The notes: generated by a model from the sequence alone, not told the origin. Counted from the first letter of the stretch, positions 16,857-26,593 are shown. The stretch: 64,000 nucleotides of DNA from Clostridiales bacterium (GCA_031269465.1 JAISZB010000110.1:28412-92411); one strand, 5' to 3'. Numbers and translations: made by a program.

Positions 16857-17600
16857 ATGATGGAACGATTGCAGAAATTTCTTTCTCGAGCGGGCGTTGC
16901 GTCCCGCAGGAAAGCGGAGGAGATAATCCTCCAGGGCAGGGTGACTGTAAACGGGCAGACTGCGGCTCTGGGAGCAAAGGTCTCACCAGAGTCGGATGCA
17001 GTAGCTATTGACGGGAAAGCCGTGAAGGCGGACATAAAGCATGTATACTTAATGCTTCATAAACCTGAAGGATACATAACTACAACGAAAGATCAGTTCA
17101 ACAGGCCGACGGTGCTTGATCTCATACCTGATTCATATGAGCGGGTGTACCCTATCGGGAGGCTCGACTTTGATACTTCTGGACTCTTAATTCTTACCAA
17201 CGACGGGAATTTGACCCAGGCGCTAACTCATCCCAGCCACCAGGCTGAAAAAGTGTACATTGCCAAGCTAGGCGCAGTTCCAACTGAGGAGGCTTTGGAG
17301 AAGTTCAGGAAAGGCGTGGATCTGAATGGCTATGTAACGGCCCCGGCAGGAATTCAGATAGTTAAGAGGGATGAAAGCACCTGCAGCGCCAAGATTACGA
17401 TCCATGAAGGAAAAAACCGTCAGGTGAGGAGGATGTGCGAGGCTTTAGGCTATACAGTGCTATTTCTCAAGCGCGTTGCCGAAGGAAAGCTTTATCTTGG
17501 AGATCTGCCAAGAGGAGCTTACAGGGAGCTCACGCAAGACGAGGTCAAGCATTTAAAGGGCTATGAAGGCCAGAAGTCTGAAAGATCTAAAAAAGGCTGA
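16857..17600 (+). CDS. rluB: RluB-type pseudouridine synthase
   Basis: Pseudouridine synthase of the RsuA/RluB/E/F family that modifies 23S or 16S rRNA. An N-terminal S4 RNA-binding domain (RLQKFLSRAGVASRRKAEEI) leads into the catalytic domain with GRLDFDTSGLLILTNDG, whose Asp is catalytic, and the later KNRQVRRMCEALGYTVLFLK. About 247 aa. The start is chosen at the first of two consecutive ATGs; 13 codons of open frame precede it from 16818, and neither start has a clear ribosome site. The RluB name is by family and by its common position after scpB/dacF. Confidence 0.9.
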   Translation: MMERLQKFLSRAGVASRRKAEEIILQGRVTVNGQTAALGAKVSPESDAVAIDGKAVKADIKHVYLMLHKPEGYITTTKDQFNRPTVLDLIPDSYERVYPIGRLDFDTSGLLILTNDGNLTQALTHPSHQAEKVYIAKLGAVPTEEALEKFRKGVDLNGYVTAPAGIQIVKRDESTCSAKITIHEGKNRQVRRMCEALGYTVLFLKRVAEGKLYLGDLPRGAYRELTQDEVKHLKGYEGQKSERSKKG

Positions 17601-17675
17601 GATTTTAAGCTTCAATCATAAAAGCTTTGAAAATATCTTTTTTGCCATTTCGTCCAGCGCCGACATCCTTAATAG

Positions 17676-17810
17676 CGTTCATCCACTGATGCGATTATGC
17701 GTAGAGCGGTGCGAAATGCCGATATCAATCGCACTCGCTGTATAATCAATCTCCAAAACAGGCGCATTGATTAAAGGTATGCGTAATTTCAATATGCAGA
17801 ATCAGCATAT
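17676..17810. repeat. Partial palindromic element
   Basis: Core GCGGTGCGAAATGCCGATAT then CAATCGCACTCGCTG and ATAATCAATCTCC, ending GAATCAGCATA. The left end is missing. Confidence 0.6.
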
Positions 17811-17846
17811 GAGCCGTCTAAATAAGAGAACGGGCAAACTTTGGTG

Positions 17847-17875
17847 AAAGGCGGGGGCGGCTATCCCGCCTTTTT
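17847..17875 (+). terminator. Rho-independent terminator downstream of rluB
   Basis: AAAGGCGGG and CCCGCCTTT form a 9-bp stem over a 9-nt loop, followed by further Ts. Confidence 0.75.
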
Positions 17876-17988
17876 CTGTGCGCTGGCCTCAATGCACTCG
17901 CAAACGCGGCGCATTTCATCTTTGCGCTTGAATCCCCCACTCGATGACCGCAATTTCCCCTCTAAATCCGACAAATCCGTGATGTGGT

Positions 17989-18121
17989 TATACTGATTTT
18001 CATCAAAAGTTCTTTTTTTGGAGCTTGATTATCCATTGAGTGGGCCCGAAATGCCGATATCAATCGCACTCGTTGTGTAATCAAGCTCCAAAACAGGCAG
18101 TTTAGTACGAAAATCAGCATA
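17989..18121. repeat. TA-flanked palindromic element
   Basis: TATACTGATTTTCATC to ACGAAAATCAGCATA, with TTTTTTTGGAGCTTGATTAT answered by ATAATC-type and AAGCTCCAAAACAGG words. Nearly full length; the core is CCGAAATGCCGATATCAATC. Confidence 0.8.
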
Positions 18122-18392
18122 ACCTGCAGGAAACAAAGGAATTTCGCGCCTTCTTTAAGATTTGTTATTGTGTGTCTGTAGCTTTTGTTCAATATCGTGG
18201 AAAAATATCATACAGGGTGGGCGACTTGGTGTTCGAGGTTTCCTTGTCAAGCCATTTTTGAAGTTTGTTTATCCGTGTTTTTTGCTACTAGCTTATTCGT
18301 TACCTCGATTTCTCTGATATTCCAGTACGCGGTACGAATACAGCGCCGTTCCATTTGCACGGTGGCTACGCCTAAATGCACGGTGGGAATTC

Positions 18393-18488
18393 CATACCGC
18401 TTTTCATTAAATATTTCTTTTTTGTTGATTATCCATTCAATGGATAATCAAGCTCCAAAAAAGGTAATTATATATGAAAAGCAGTATA
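18393..18488. repeat. Core-less palindromic element
   Basis: ATACCGCTTTTCATTAAA, TTTTTTGTTGATTATCC, ATTCAATGGATAATCAAGC, GAAAAGCAGTATA. The GTGCGAAATGCC core is absent, so the two arms meet at ATCCATTCAATGGAT. Confidence 0.75.
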
Positions 18489-18978
18489 TCTATGCCCTGC
18501 CGCTTATAATTTCGGTAGTCTATGCGGGTTTCGCTTTCTGCCGCTCAAAATATCCGTTGACGGTATCAGCCTACGCCGCTCGCCATTGCTCCGCTTTGGC
18601 GGTTTACTATTATACTGCCGCTTTTTCGGGTCATAAATTCTCCCCCAGCTAGCGCAGGGGTGCTTAAAGCCAACTTCATACCCGCATCAGCGCGGGATCT
18701 CCGAGTTCTGACGAGTTATGACAAGATGCCGCAGGCACACTGCATAAGACATCCGAACTCAAAAGAACCGCATATAAAGACTCCTTCAACGCAAAGGCTT
18801 CAAGCTTCCGGCATTTTCAGCGGAAGCGTAACAGCATCGATATCTGCAGCACATCTTTTATGCCGGTTTTTTGCGGACACTATGAATTCCGCGCATTTGC
18901 GACAAGCATATCAATTTCTCAGCCAAATGCCCTTTCTGCGATGTCGCAGGCTACTTTATTTTTGCAGAATTTAGCGGA
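18489..18978. other. Gene-free stretch
   Basis: About 490 bp with short open frames on the plus strand. None has a ribosome site or recognisable product, and no repeat was recognised in it. Confidence 0.5.
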
Positions 18979-19052
18979 AATAAAATGCAGCTTGGTGATG
19001 GTTTCATCTTTGGTGGTGAAGTGTAGCTTCATAAGGGTTCATATGCAAATCA
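18979..19052. repeat. Module B fragment of the palindromic family
   Basis: TTTAGCGGAAATAAAATGC, TTTCATCTTTGGTGGTGAAG, TAGCTTCATAAGGGTTC and ATATGCAAATCAGTCAGTAT match the second module seen in the composite copies at 7430, 29663 and 57107. Confidence 0.65.
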
Positions 19053-19063
19053 GTCAGTATAGA

Positions 19064-19191
19064 TATACCGCTTTTCATCAAATGTTCATTTATTGTTGAT
19101 TATCCATTGAATGGTGCGATTGATATCGGCATTTTGCACTCGCTGTATAATTAAGCTCCAAAAAAGGCAGTTTTATATGAAAAGCAGTATA
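19064..19191. repeat. TA-flanked palindromic element
   Basis: TATACCGCTTTTCATC to TATGAAAAGCAGTATA; core GGTGCGATTGATATCGGCAT then TTTGCACTCGCTG. Full length (128 bp). Confidence 0.85.
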
Positions 19192-19325
19192 TGAAGTGGA
19201 AAGAGGAAGCCGAAGCGCTTTAAAGTGCGCTCAAGCGCATCAACAGGCGCTCTAAGACCTGCCGTTTCATCGCGATTCCAAGCCGGTTCATCTGAACAGA
19301 GGAGGGAAAAAGCCTTGAGTCGGGG

Positions 19326-20366
19326 CTATGTGGATTTCCTATTTCCAGTGACAGTTATTTCCGATCTGTTATGAAAGAGTTGCTTGGCCCTTAAATTCTC
19401 ATATCCAGACTCTAGGATTTGCATCCCTTTATTCATAGCAGCCAACGGCTTCTTTTCAGGAAGTTTGAATGTCATGACGGCAATTCCATCAGATGCCAGC
19501 TTAGGCGCAAGGGAGACCATGATCTTGGCTGAGTTGCCGACATCCATTCTCATGTCGTTAGCTATTAAGCTATAGCTTTTTTTGTCTTTGGACATGAATT
19601 TCTGAACTGCGTATGGATAGTGGACAATGTTCTTATTGCCTTTAAGCAGAGGAGACAAATTCGCTGGATCCACCGCGGTGACGAAGAAGTCTCTATCAGC
19701 GAGCGCTTTGCTCCAGCTTCCTGGGGCGGCGCCTAAATCAAGCGCTTGAAGCTGCACTTGGCCTTCTGGCATGGAGAATGAGGAAAGATCGATGGAAAAA
19801 ACTTCTAGGGCTTCAAGGAGCTTGAATTCAGCCCGGCTGATCTGGTCATCGCGCCTAGCGAACCTTCGCATGCCTCCGGGCCAGGAACTCATGTTCTGAC
19901 TGGGTTCGGAAAGGCCTATGTACATGGCGAAGTTGTAGGCTATAATTGATACGATGAAGTCAGGAGTCTGCATATCGGGCCAAAACCCTCCTTTTTGGAG
20001 CTCCTCTGAAATCCACTGGGTCAGGTCGAATTTGCTGAATGCGTAAAGAGTGGGATCCAAAATGCGAACCTGAACGTTAAAAGACGACTTTGGGCGCAGC
20101 CTCGATATGGTTTGAGCAATGGCGCTTTCCCAGCCGTTTATTGGAGTCACATGGTCAAGGGGGAAAATGTGCCTCGTAAAGATTGGCGGATTTTTCAAAA
20201 GTTGTTGGGATACTTCGGAAAATCCGAGCGGGGATCTCATTATGCCGATCCCTCGCACCAGCCATGTCATCAGCTCAGAATCTGAAAGATAGCTTAAAAG
20301 CTCGTTCATGGCCAACTCCCAGGAGTCATCCTGTGATGTGAAAATGAAATCTGACAATTGTCGCAC
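19326..20366 (-). CDS. FtsJ/RlmM-like rRNA 2'-O-methyltransferase
   Basis: SAM-dependent RNA 2'-O-ribose methyltransferase of 346 aa. The C-terminal half is an FtsJ Rossmann domain. The K-D-K-E tetrad can be read as SRAEFKLLEALE (K), NDMRMDV (D), MTFKLPEKK (K) and NRSEITV (E). The SAM-binding motif is LDLGAAPGSWSK. The N-terminal half is a THUMP-like segment as in RlmM, which methylates C2498 of 23S rRNA in E. coli; the exact target here is unproven. The start is GTG at 20366. The yycI-like gene lies upstream on the same strand, about 40 bp away. Confidence 0.82.
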   Translation of the reverse strand: MRQLSDFIFTSQDDSWELAMNELLSYLSDSELMTWLVRGIGIMRSPLGFSEVSQQLLKNPPIFTRHIFPLDHVTPINGWESAIAQTISRLRPKSSFNVQVRILDPTLYAFSKFDLTQWISEELQKGGFWPDMQTPDFIVSIIAYNFAMYIGLSEPSQNMSSWPGGMRRFARRDDQISRAEFKLLEALEVFSIDLSSFSMPEGQVQLQALDLGAAPGSWSKALADRDFFVTAVDPANLSPLLKGNKNIVHYPYAVQKFMSKDKKSYSLIANDMRMDVGNSAKIMVSLAPKLASDGIAVMTFKLPEKKPLAAMNKGMQILESGYENLRAKQLFHNRSEITVTGNRKST

Positions 20367-20408
20367 CTGCTTCTTTGGTTTTGCGCGGCTGCGCCGACAA
20401 ATGCGGCT

Positions 20409-21245
20409 TTACGCGCCGAAAATTGTATTGGTGTAAGCATTGATGAAAAAAGGATCTTGATTTTCGTCGACATAGACTCTGTAGACCGGGATCGCCTTCT
20501 GGCTGTTTTTTTCTTGGCTGTAGACCAGATCTATGCGGCTTATTTCGATTTCTTCGCCTTTTGATGAGCTTTTTATTCGTTGCATGACATTAAGAAGAGC
20601 TTCATCTGGAGAGCAAATTTCACCGGGGTTGCCAGAGAAGCCTACAGGCTTGCTGTAAATGCAGTCAATCTGGATTATTCCTTCTTCTGTGACCATAAAC
20701 TCGACAAAATTCGTTATTATAAAGTATCCTTTGTATTCCTGAAAATATTGAACCAGATATCCATTTCCAAGCTCAATGATGTTGTCGAGCTGGAAGGATG
20801 AAAAATCCTCATTCATGGTTTTTAGAAATTCGTCGCAGGCATAGGTCAAGGATTCTTTTGAAAGATCGTTTTCTCCGGTGCCTGAGGGGTTTTCAAAGGA
20901 TATATACCCATTTTGGATGGTAAGGGTTTTGTCTGCCCAAGCGTAGACCTCTTTATCGATATCGTAAATTTGCTCTATTTCATGGAGATTTGGAAAAAAC
21001 ATCATGAGTATTTCTTCAGTTTCATACTCATATGCTGACATTGCAAGCTGGCGTAAAGGCTTATAGGATTTGGGTATTGTCGCGCTTAAGGAGATGCTGT
21101 TTTTTTCGAGCAAATCTGTTATTGCTTTTGCCTTTTTCGCGTCTAGATTATATTTGTTGCTGTCCCGGTATACCAGAACGCCTAAGAAAGCGTTTAGTAT
21201 CAGCAGGAAAATGATGGTCAAAGTCTTTGCTTTGCTCCAGTTCAA
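20409..21245 (-). CDS. yycI: YycI-like regulator of the WalK/WalR system
   Basis: A single-pass membrane protein of 278 aa that resembles YycI (WalI), which with YycH restrains the WalK sensor kinase in Firmicutes. The N-terminus NWSKAKTLTIIFLLILNAFL is the family signature and the only membrane segment. The rest would be extracytoplasmic, and ends DLVYSQEKNSQKAIPVYRVY then a short C-terminal strand. The TTG start at 21245 has AAGGGATGAT upstream. Neither walRK nor yycH is in the window. Sequence conservation in this family is low. Confidence 0.7.
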   Translation of the reverse strand: MNWSKAKTLTIIFLLILNAFLGVLVYRDSNKYNLDAKKAKAITDLLEKNSISLSATIPKSYKPLRQLAMSAYEYETEEILMMFFPNLHEIEQIYDIDKEVYAWADKTLTIQNGYISFENPSGTGENDLSKESLTYACDEFLKTMNEDFSSFQLDNIIELGNGYLVQYFQEYKGYFIITNFVEFMVTEEGIIQIDCIYSKPVGFSGNPGEICSPDEALLNVMQRIKSSSKGEEIEISRIDLVYSQEKNSQKAIPVYRVYVDENQDPFFINAYTNTIFGA

Positions 21246-21689
21246 GTGATCATCCCTTGCTCGTGGGCGACTGCCCAGGCGTTTTGAAAAAAGACTTAAA
21301 GCCTAAATTTTATTTTAACCCAATGTCAAGGGGTTTGACAACATATTTATTTACTGAAGCGTGCCCAACGAGTTTTTTAGCTTTATACTGATGTGGATTA
21401 AAGGGATCAGATGCTAAGTATATATGGCGACGCTATGATTTCTGAGCCTATAGATAAAATGAATTTTATACAATAAAACCATTTGGAATATAGTTCTTTA
21501 AACTTGATTATGCTTTTTTGCTCAACAGCGAACCTAAAAGCCTTCGCTGACATCAGCGCTAGATCCTGCAAAGCATGAAAAGGCATTTAAAAATAATTCA
21601 TGTCGTACAGTTCTGGATTATTACACGATGATATAACTAATTGCAGTCATACCCACCTATTTTGAATATCCATTGAAACGCTGCGAATT
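21246..21689. other. Gene-free AT-rich stretch
   Basis: Upstream region of the yycI-like gene. No gene or clear palindromic element was seen. A weak CCCACCTATTTTG-like fragment of the repeat family is near 21650. Confidence 0.4.
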
Positions 21690-21788
21690 CTAGTGCAGAC
21701 GGTTTAAATGATCAAAAGTCCTATTTGGCTATAATTAAGCATTTTACAGGCTAAAAGCTTATTGCGCAATTAAGACCGACAGCACTAG
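21690..21788. repeat. CTAG-ended MITE, copy 1
   Basis: About 99 bp from CTAGTGCAGAC to GACAGCACTAG with the middle GTCCTATTTGGCTATAATTA and AGCATTTTACAGGCTAAAAGC. It matches, in inverse orientation, the copy at 54751-54850. The ends are inverted repeats. Confidence 0.75.
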
Positions 21789-21857
21789 CGTCTTGTAAAG
21801 CTTAAAACTGTAACAAAAATTTGGATGCTGGAGAGTCTCTCACAAGACATAAGCCAT

Positions 21858-22545
21858 TCAGCAATAATGAATTATGAAAACAGCGGTGTTGGATACATGC
21901 GTCTCCGGCAGCCCGGTTTGCGGGGCGAACTCGGAAGCGGCTTCGCCGATGTCCGTTTTAATGCTTTTTTGGCGGTTCGACAATAAATCCAGCATGCCGG
22001 GCATTCTGCGGAGGCGGCGCCTTCCGGGCGGATCGAGGAGGCCGTCGGGGGCGAAGGGCGCATCCTCCGCCTTGCGCCTTGCGGCGCCGCGCAAGCCGCC
22101 GCGGATGCCTCCAGGCGATATTCCCCCTTTTCCGCGGAGGGCTCCCGGCGAATTCCGGCCGGACGCCCCAGCCGCGTCCGCCGAAAATGCCGGACGCTTG
22201 AGGCCTTAGCGCTGGAGGAGCCTTTCCAGCCGGTTCGTTTGGGCGCGAACATCTTGCGCGATATGCTTGCGCCGCCTTGCGGGATCCCGCAAATCCCGCG
22301 CGGACGCCTCGGGCGTGAAGCTGCCTTTAAGAGCCACCGCGCGCGGCGGCGGTATCCGCAGGGCATCCTCCCCGCCGCTCTTTTTTCCGCAGGCGCTGCG
22401 CATATCTCGCGCATTTGCGGCAATAACGCCGGCGCCTCCGCAGAATGCCCCTTTACAGGACGCCGCAGGCGGGGCGCCAATAAGCGCCGGCGCCCTCCAT
22501 TCCGCAGCCAGCATCCAATATGCCTTCCATAAAAGCAGCCTCCTG
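21858..22545 (-). pseudogene. IS110-family transposase, decayed
   Basis: The reading frames, taken together on the minus strand, follow an IS110 transposase. First comes a MEGAGAYWRPACGVL segment (family: MEATGxYWxP). After a frameshift come VIAANARDMRSACGKKSGGE, SFTPEASARDLRDPARRRK and AQTNRLERLLQR. After a stop and further shifts, SADAAGASGR and RRMPGMLDLLSNRQKSIKTD remain. The N-terminal RuvC-like part with the first acidic residues is missing. Its base composition is far more GC-rich than flanking DNA. Confidence 0.7.
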
Positions 22546-22744
22546 AAAATATAAAACCGGCGGGAATATGGCCCAAGAAATTTGTTGAAATTCACTGCTC
22601 AAGCTATCGCGAAAGAAGAACGCGATGGACGGTTGGCGGCGGTCTCGGGCCATTTGGCTGTGTTTATACGCGCTGGCTGAACCGGCAAAAATTGATGAAC
22701 GCGTCCTGCTTCCCACATTTTTGCCGATTTTAGCGGAAATAAAA

Positions 22745-22807
22745 CAATGGCTTCATCCTTAGTGGTGAAGCGCAGCTTTATAGGGGTTTATATGAAAAGC
22801 AGTATAC
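22745..22807. repeat. Module B fragment of the palindromic family
   Basis: GGCTTCATCCTTAGTGGTGA, AGCGCAGCTTTATAGGGG and TATATGAAAAGCAGTATA. It directly precedes the ISAs1 fragment. Confidence 0.65.
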
Positions 22808-22863
22808 AAGGACGCTAAGGCTGGCCTTTCAACGCAGAGAAGGAGACCGGCGAGGGGGTTCAC

Positions 22864-23391
22864 GTGGAGGCCGGGGCGCTTCCGGGGGATCAAGCTGCTG
22901 TAGCCGCCGCCTGCTCTGAAATTTTGGCGCAATATAAGGAGCAAATGGATAAGGGCATAATTCCAGTTCCGGAACTGATGGGCTTGGTTCAAGAGCACGC
23001 AGGCGAAATCAAGGACGACGGCGGGGAATTCATCGGCGCACTGCGCGATTTAGAGGAAAAAGCCAAGGAATTGGCGGATCCAAGGCGAAAAGGGAAGGTC
23101 CGCTACAGTCTGGCGTGCATGGCGGCCGTAGCCACAGCCGCTATTTTCAGGGGATGCCGCACTTTCGCCGGCTTCGCCTCCTTCGCCAAGGCGAACGGAG
23201 CCTGGCTGAACCTGTGCGGCGCCCGTTGCGAGACATGCGCCGCCGCTTGCAGGAGAACGCTTTCAAGAATCGACTCGAACGAGTTGCTGGAGGAGCTCGG
23301 CGGCTTTTTCGCGGAAAGGGCCGGAGCTGCTCTCGCCGCCTGCGGATTCTCCGCCGGGGAGAATGAGGGTGTCAGGGGAAAAATATGTTGA
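22864..23391 (+). pseudogene. ISAs1-family transposase, N-terminal fragment
   Basis: An open frame of 175 aa whose middle matches the DDE_Tnp_1-associated N-terminal domain of ISAs1 transposases: ALRDLEEKAKELADPRRKGK, VRYSLACMAAVATAAIFRGC, RTFAGFASFAKANGAWL, then RRTLSRIDSNELLEELGGFF. The DDE catalytic domain is absent; the frame runs out where a serine-recombinase fragment begins (about 23365). The start is GTG at 22864 after GGAGACCGGCGAGGGGG. It is GC- and Ala-rich compared with neighbours. Confidence 0.7.
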
Positions 23392-23541
23392 GGAACGTCC
23401 CGCGATAAATCGTCTGTTGGCAGATGTTGAGAGTTGCAAAGTCAATAACATATTGACACACAAAATTGACAGGTTCACGCGGTCAACAAAAAACTTGATT
23501 GAACTGGTAGAACTGTTCAATCAGAGGTTTCGCGGAGTTTG
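23367..23541 (+). pseudogene. Serine recombinase (resolvase) fragment
   Basis: In a different frame from the ISAs1 fragment and overlapping its end, about 58 codons read VSGEKYVEERPAINRLLADV, ESCKVNNILTHKIDRFTRST and KNLIELVELFNQRFRGV before a stop. This is the middle of a large serine recombinase catalytic domain (family: YxDxGxSGxxxxRPxLxxLL, then LDRFSRSxKDLxELVE). The catalytic serine and everything C-terminal are missing. Confidence 0.75.
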
Positions 23542-23737
23542 AGCGCGAAAACCTTGCAGAACGGGTACGGTGGTTGGGCTTTGAATGTAAAGCCCGAGAG
23601 GGATCCCGCAGATTACGTTCTCGTTTATTGAGAGGCTGATAAAGAACGCGCCGAAGCAAGAAGGCTTGGACTGACAACCGGCAACGCCCCACTCCAAGAG
23701 TTGGTCATAGCTATGACAGAGAAAGGGGAGTAAGCGC
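23542..23737 (+). other. Relic coding segment
   Basis: Frames reading RENLAERVRWLGFECKAREG and EADKERAEARRLGLTTGNAP, then LQELVIAMTEKGE, end just before the next gene and have no start of their own. They look like tails of genes from a lost mobile element; no family is recognised. Confidence 0.35.
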
Positions 23738-24343
23738 ATGAAGGTCAAACTGGTAAAATATATACTAATGAAAATGACGCTCATTTCCGCGATATACCTT
23801 GCTGGATTTACCGGCGTTATAACATTGCTGACGATAGTCTTTCGTATATTCGGAGTGCTTTCGGAAGGCAAAGCATTCTCCTTTATTTCGGTTGTCCCCG
23901 CATCCAACAGCATATTTATGCTCATCATCGGTTTTGTTATGCCTTTGATGATGCTAAGACATTTTGTCGAATTAGGCGTCACGCGGAAGCAATACTCTCT
24001 CTCGCTGGGGTGCGCGGGAGTTGGCGTCGCACTATGTTTCACTCTGGTAGCCGCAATAGCGGCCTTGTCGTCAAGCGGAATCAACATGCCCGCGCTTGCG
24101 GCTGTATTCGCGCGGCATATCGCTGCGTTTGCAATCGGCGGGTTAGCCGCATCTGGCTATTTGCTGAAACGAGTCATATCGGCGATTGCTTCAAGCCTGT
24201 TGTTCTGCGTTTTGACGTTTGACTTGCAAAGCTATATCTCCATAGAAAACGACCTCGTATGGTCTTTGCTCTACATTGCCGTCTTTGCGCTTTGCACATT
24301 CCTTGCAGCAAAGGTTGCACACTACGCTCCGATAAAAGCGTAA
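23738..24343 (+). CDS. Multi-pass membrane protein, unknown
   Basis: A 201-aa protein with about six hydrophobic helices (roughly residues 12-36, 52-75, 88-110, 122-140, 146-163, 172-193). The short basic loop FVELGVTRKQYSLSLGC between helices two and three resembles ABC-2-type permease subunits, such as those that accompany small ATPases in lantibiotic or drug export. No ATPase gene is next to it. AGAAAGGGGAG stands 7 bases before the ATG. It follows a graveyard of mobile-element fragments, so it may be imported cargo. The functional call is tentative; the gene itself looks intact. Confidence 0.65.
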   Translation: MKVKLVKYILMKMTLISAIYLAGFTGVITLLTIVFRIFGVLSEGKAFSFISVVPASNSIFMLIIGFVMPLMMLRHFVELGVTRKQYSLSLGCAGVGVALCFTLVAAIAALSSSGINMPALAAVFARHIAAFAIGGLAASGYLLKRVISAIASSLLFCVLTFDLQSYISIENDLVWSLLYIAVFALCTFLAAKVAHYAPIKA

Positions 24344-24345
24344 CT

Positions 24346-24483
24346 TATACTGCTTTGCATTGAATAGCTCCGATTTTGATGTCGGATTATACAATGAGTG
24401 GAAAACGCCGATGTCGGCATTTCGCACCTTGAAAGTGGATAATCAGACATCAAAATCGATACATTTGACTGCAAATCGGTATA
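24346..24483. repeat. Palindromic element with a variant, matched arm
   Basis: TATACTGCTTTGCATTG to GACTGCAAATCGGTATA. The arm word is GATTTTGATGTCGGATTAT, answered by ATAATCAGACATCAAAATC, so both arms carry the same unusual word. The core is AACGCCGATGTCGGCATTTC. Confidence 0.8.
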
Positions 24484-24758
24484 ACTGATTTGCATATGAA
24501 ACTGCATATTTTGGAGCATAATGATGATCTCAGTACAAACTGAGCCTCTAAACTATAGCTGGGCTGCCTGAGTTTATTGGAGTAAATGTGATTCCAAAGG
24601 GTTTTTCATGCGCTTTTTGCTTAATGCCCGCAGGGCGAGAGACTATCCTTTCCCCTGCGGGAAAGTTGCGAGTTTAACTTCAATCAGCAGATATCGACTT
24701 TTCGCGCTACTTGAATAATTCGAATCCGCAATCGACGCATTTGGTTGCAAATCGCATA

Positions 24759-25892
24759 TCAAACAAGGGTGACAGCCTGGCGCCCCATCTGCTCCCATGC
24801 CTTGATGAAGCGCTCTCTTGGCGCGCGCTCAGACAGTCCCATAGGATCGTTGAAATAGATATAAGATGAGTCATAGCCAGTTACAAGCACGGAATGCTCT
24901 CTGTATGTTATTTCTATTCGCCCCTCGGGAGTTATCCATTCAACAAACTGAGATTTGGGAAGCTCAGTGTACCGTGCATTTGTTATGATCCAAACAGGAG
25001 CTCCTGAGCTGAGAAAGTACATGACATCATCGAAGTCGCAACCGGTGAGATCCAAGGCCGCTTCGGGAGCATATTCCTTCAGCAGGTTGTAAATAGGCTC
25101 GTGGTATACGCCATACCCATTTTTAGAAAGATTTAGCATGCTTCCTACGAAACCGGTATTAGGATTTCCGTAGTATATGGCACCTTTTTTTCTCTCATAA
25201 GGAGTGTCATCCTTTGCGATTCGCTGGGAGAGTTCAATCTTATCAATGTTTAGGCCATAGCTGCCTATAAGCATTGCAAGGCTAGTTACTTCGCATCCTC
25301 TAGGAAGCTCTGGCATTTGGAGCAACTGGGGAGCGTAGTTCTCGACTGAAGCGGGGAGGCCTCCCAAGTTGTCCCATAGCAAGGCGTCTCTTTTTCGGCA
25401 GTATATATATGAATCGGATTGTTCTTTGGCAAAATCCAGAGCTTCAATGAAGCTCCCTTCCTCTACGAAGGTGCTTAAAGGCTTGCTTTCGTTTGCAATC
25501 AAAGCCGAACCAGTAGTCTTTAAAGCTGTTTGCAAATAAAATATGCCGACATCAGGTATATCCATCTTTTCCATAGCCTCACTATAATTGTGCACTTCAA
25601 AGCAAGCGGCAAGCTCCAATTCATCCTGTTCGAGAGATATTGAAGGTGAAGGTTCAGGCGTCGGAGAAGGCATAGAAGACGATGAAGCCTCTTTTGCTTC
25701 AGAGGCATTTGATGATTTGATTGATTCACCGCAATCTTCAGTTTCTTTATCCGCAACCATATTTTCCTGCAAAACTGTACTAGAGACTGTAAAATCCTGA
25801 AGCGATGTTTCGGCATTGCCGGTTGCGCTCCGGATTGATAGGCAAAATACAGTGAAAGAGGCAAATCCAATAATGACAATATTCCTGTTCAT
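24759..25892 (-). CDS. Secreted C39-like cysteine peptidase
   Basis: An exported protein of 377 aa. The start is at the ATG at 25892, preceded by GGAGGG; this gives a signal peptide NRNIVIIGFASFTVFCLS. A Ser/Pro/Glu-rich linker (SSSSMPSPTPEPSPS) follows. The C-terminal domain is of the Peptidase_C39_2 type: Gln-Cys region LQMPELPRGCEVTSLAMLIG with the presumed catalytic Cys, then HSVLVTGYD with the His and YFNDP with the Asp/Asn. Secreted C39-like domains of this type are common in clostridia; the substrate is unknown. It is monocistronic, with palindromic elements on both sides. Confidence 0.85.
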   Translation of the reverse strand: MNRNIVIIGFASFTVFCLSIRSATGNAETSLQDFTVSSTVLQENMVADKETEDCGESIKSSNASEAKEASSSSMPSPTPEPSPSISLEQDELELAACFEVHNYSEAMEKMDIPDVGIFYLQTALKTTGSALIANESKPLSTFVEEGSFIEALDFAKEQSDSYIYCRKRDALLWDNLGGLPASVENYAPQLLQMPELPRGCEVTSLAMLIGSYGLNIDKIELSQRIAKDDTPYERKKGAIYYGNPNTGFVGSMLNLSKNGYGVYHEPIYNLLKEYAPEAALDLTGCDFDDVMYFLSSGAPVWIITNARYTELPKSQFVEWITPEGRIEITYREHSVLVTGYDSSYIYFNDPMGLSERAPRERFIKAWEQMGRQAVTLV

Positions 25893-25973
25893 GAGACACC
25901 CTCCGTAAATGATAATAGCCATGCTTAAGAGCTGATTTCTCGCGGCATGAAAGAGCTTCTCTTTAAAGTCCAT

Positions 25974-26077
25974 GCATACTGATTTGCAGATGCAGCCTCT
26001 TATTTTGGAGGTTGATTATATAGAACAGGCGGATAATCAATCTCCGAAATAGGCGCATTTGACTGCAAATCGGCATA
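25974..26077. repeat. Palindromic element, shortened core
   Basis: GCATACTGATTTGCAGATGC, TATTTTGGAGGTTGATTATA, GATAATCAATCTCCGAAATA, ACTGCAAATCGGCATA. The GTGCGAAATGCC core is deleted. Confidence 0.7.
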
Positions 26078-26444
26078 TGAGAAAGGCCTTTCTAAGCAAC
26101 TTCGCAACTATTTCGCTTGAATCGAAATCGAAGTGATGTAGGAGGGCCATTTTCATTAAGCATCCAAGCGCAAAATATAATCTAGCAATCACTGCAAGCA
26201 AAACGCGGGTTGGAACCTTATAATAAAAAGTTTTGTCATTGTTTGGAAATTATAAACCAGTTTTTTAAACGCAATATTCGACTGTTTGATTGCAGCCAAT
26301 CTATTGCAAAATACAGTATGAGCACATTCTATTTCTGTTGTTTTATTTCTGTTTTATACTTGTTTTCATTTGTTTTGGAAGCATCTCCAGGGCTTTATTG
26401 CATGGAATCTAATGAATGGCATTTTAAAAAACCGTTATTGAATA

Positions 26445-26516
26445 TACAGCGTCTCTATGGATAGTCAAACTCTAATATAGGTACCCTTGACTTGACTTCA
26501 AATCGGAATAGTCGGG
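26445..26516. repeat. Partial palindromic element
   Basis: ATACAGCGTCTCTATGGATA, GTCAAACTCTAATATAGG and GACTTCAAATCGGAATA: a diverged core and right arm only. Confidence 0.4.
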
Positions 26517-26593
26517 AATGGCAGGTCTTAGCTATTGGATTTAATAATCTGAGACAGAGAGACATGCAGAAGCGTTTCAGCTTGCACAGCAGT

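Noticed and set aside
21858..22545. Long overlapping GC-rich frames on both strands taken as several genes
   Set aside because: The only coherent reading is one decayed IS110 transposase spread over frames; the other frames are open because of the GC-rich composition.
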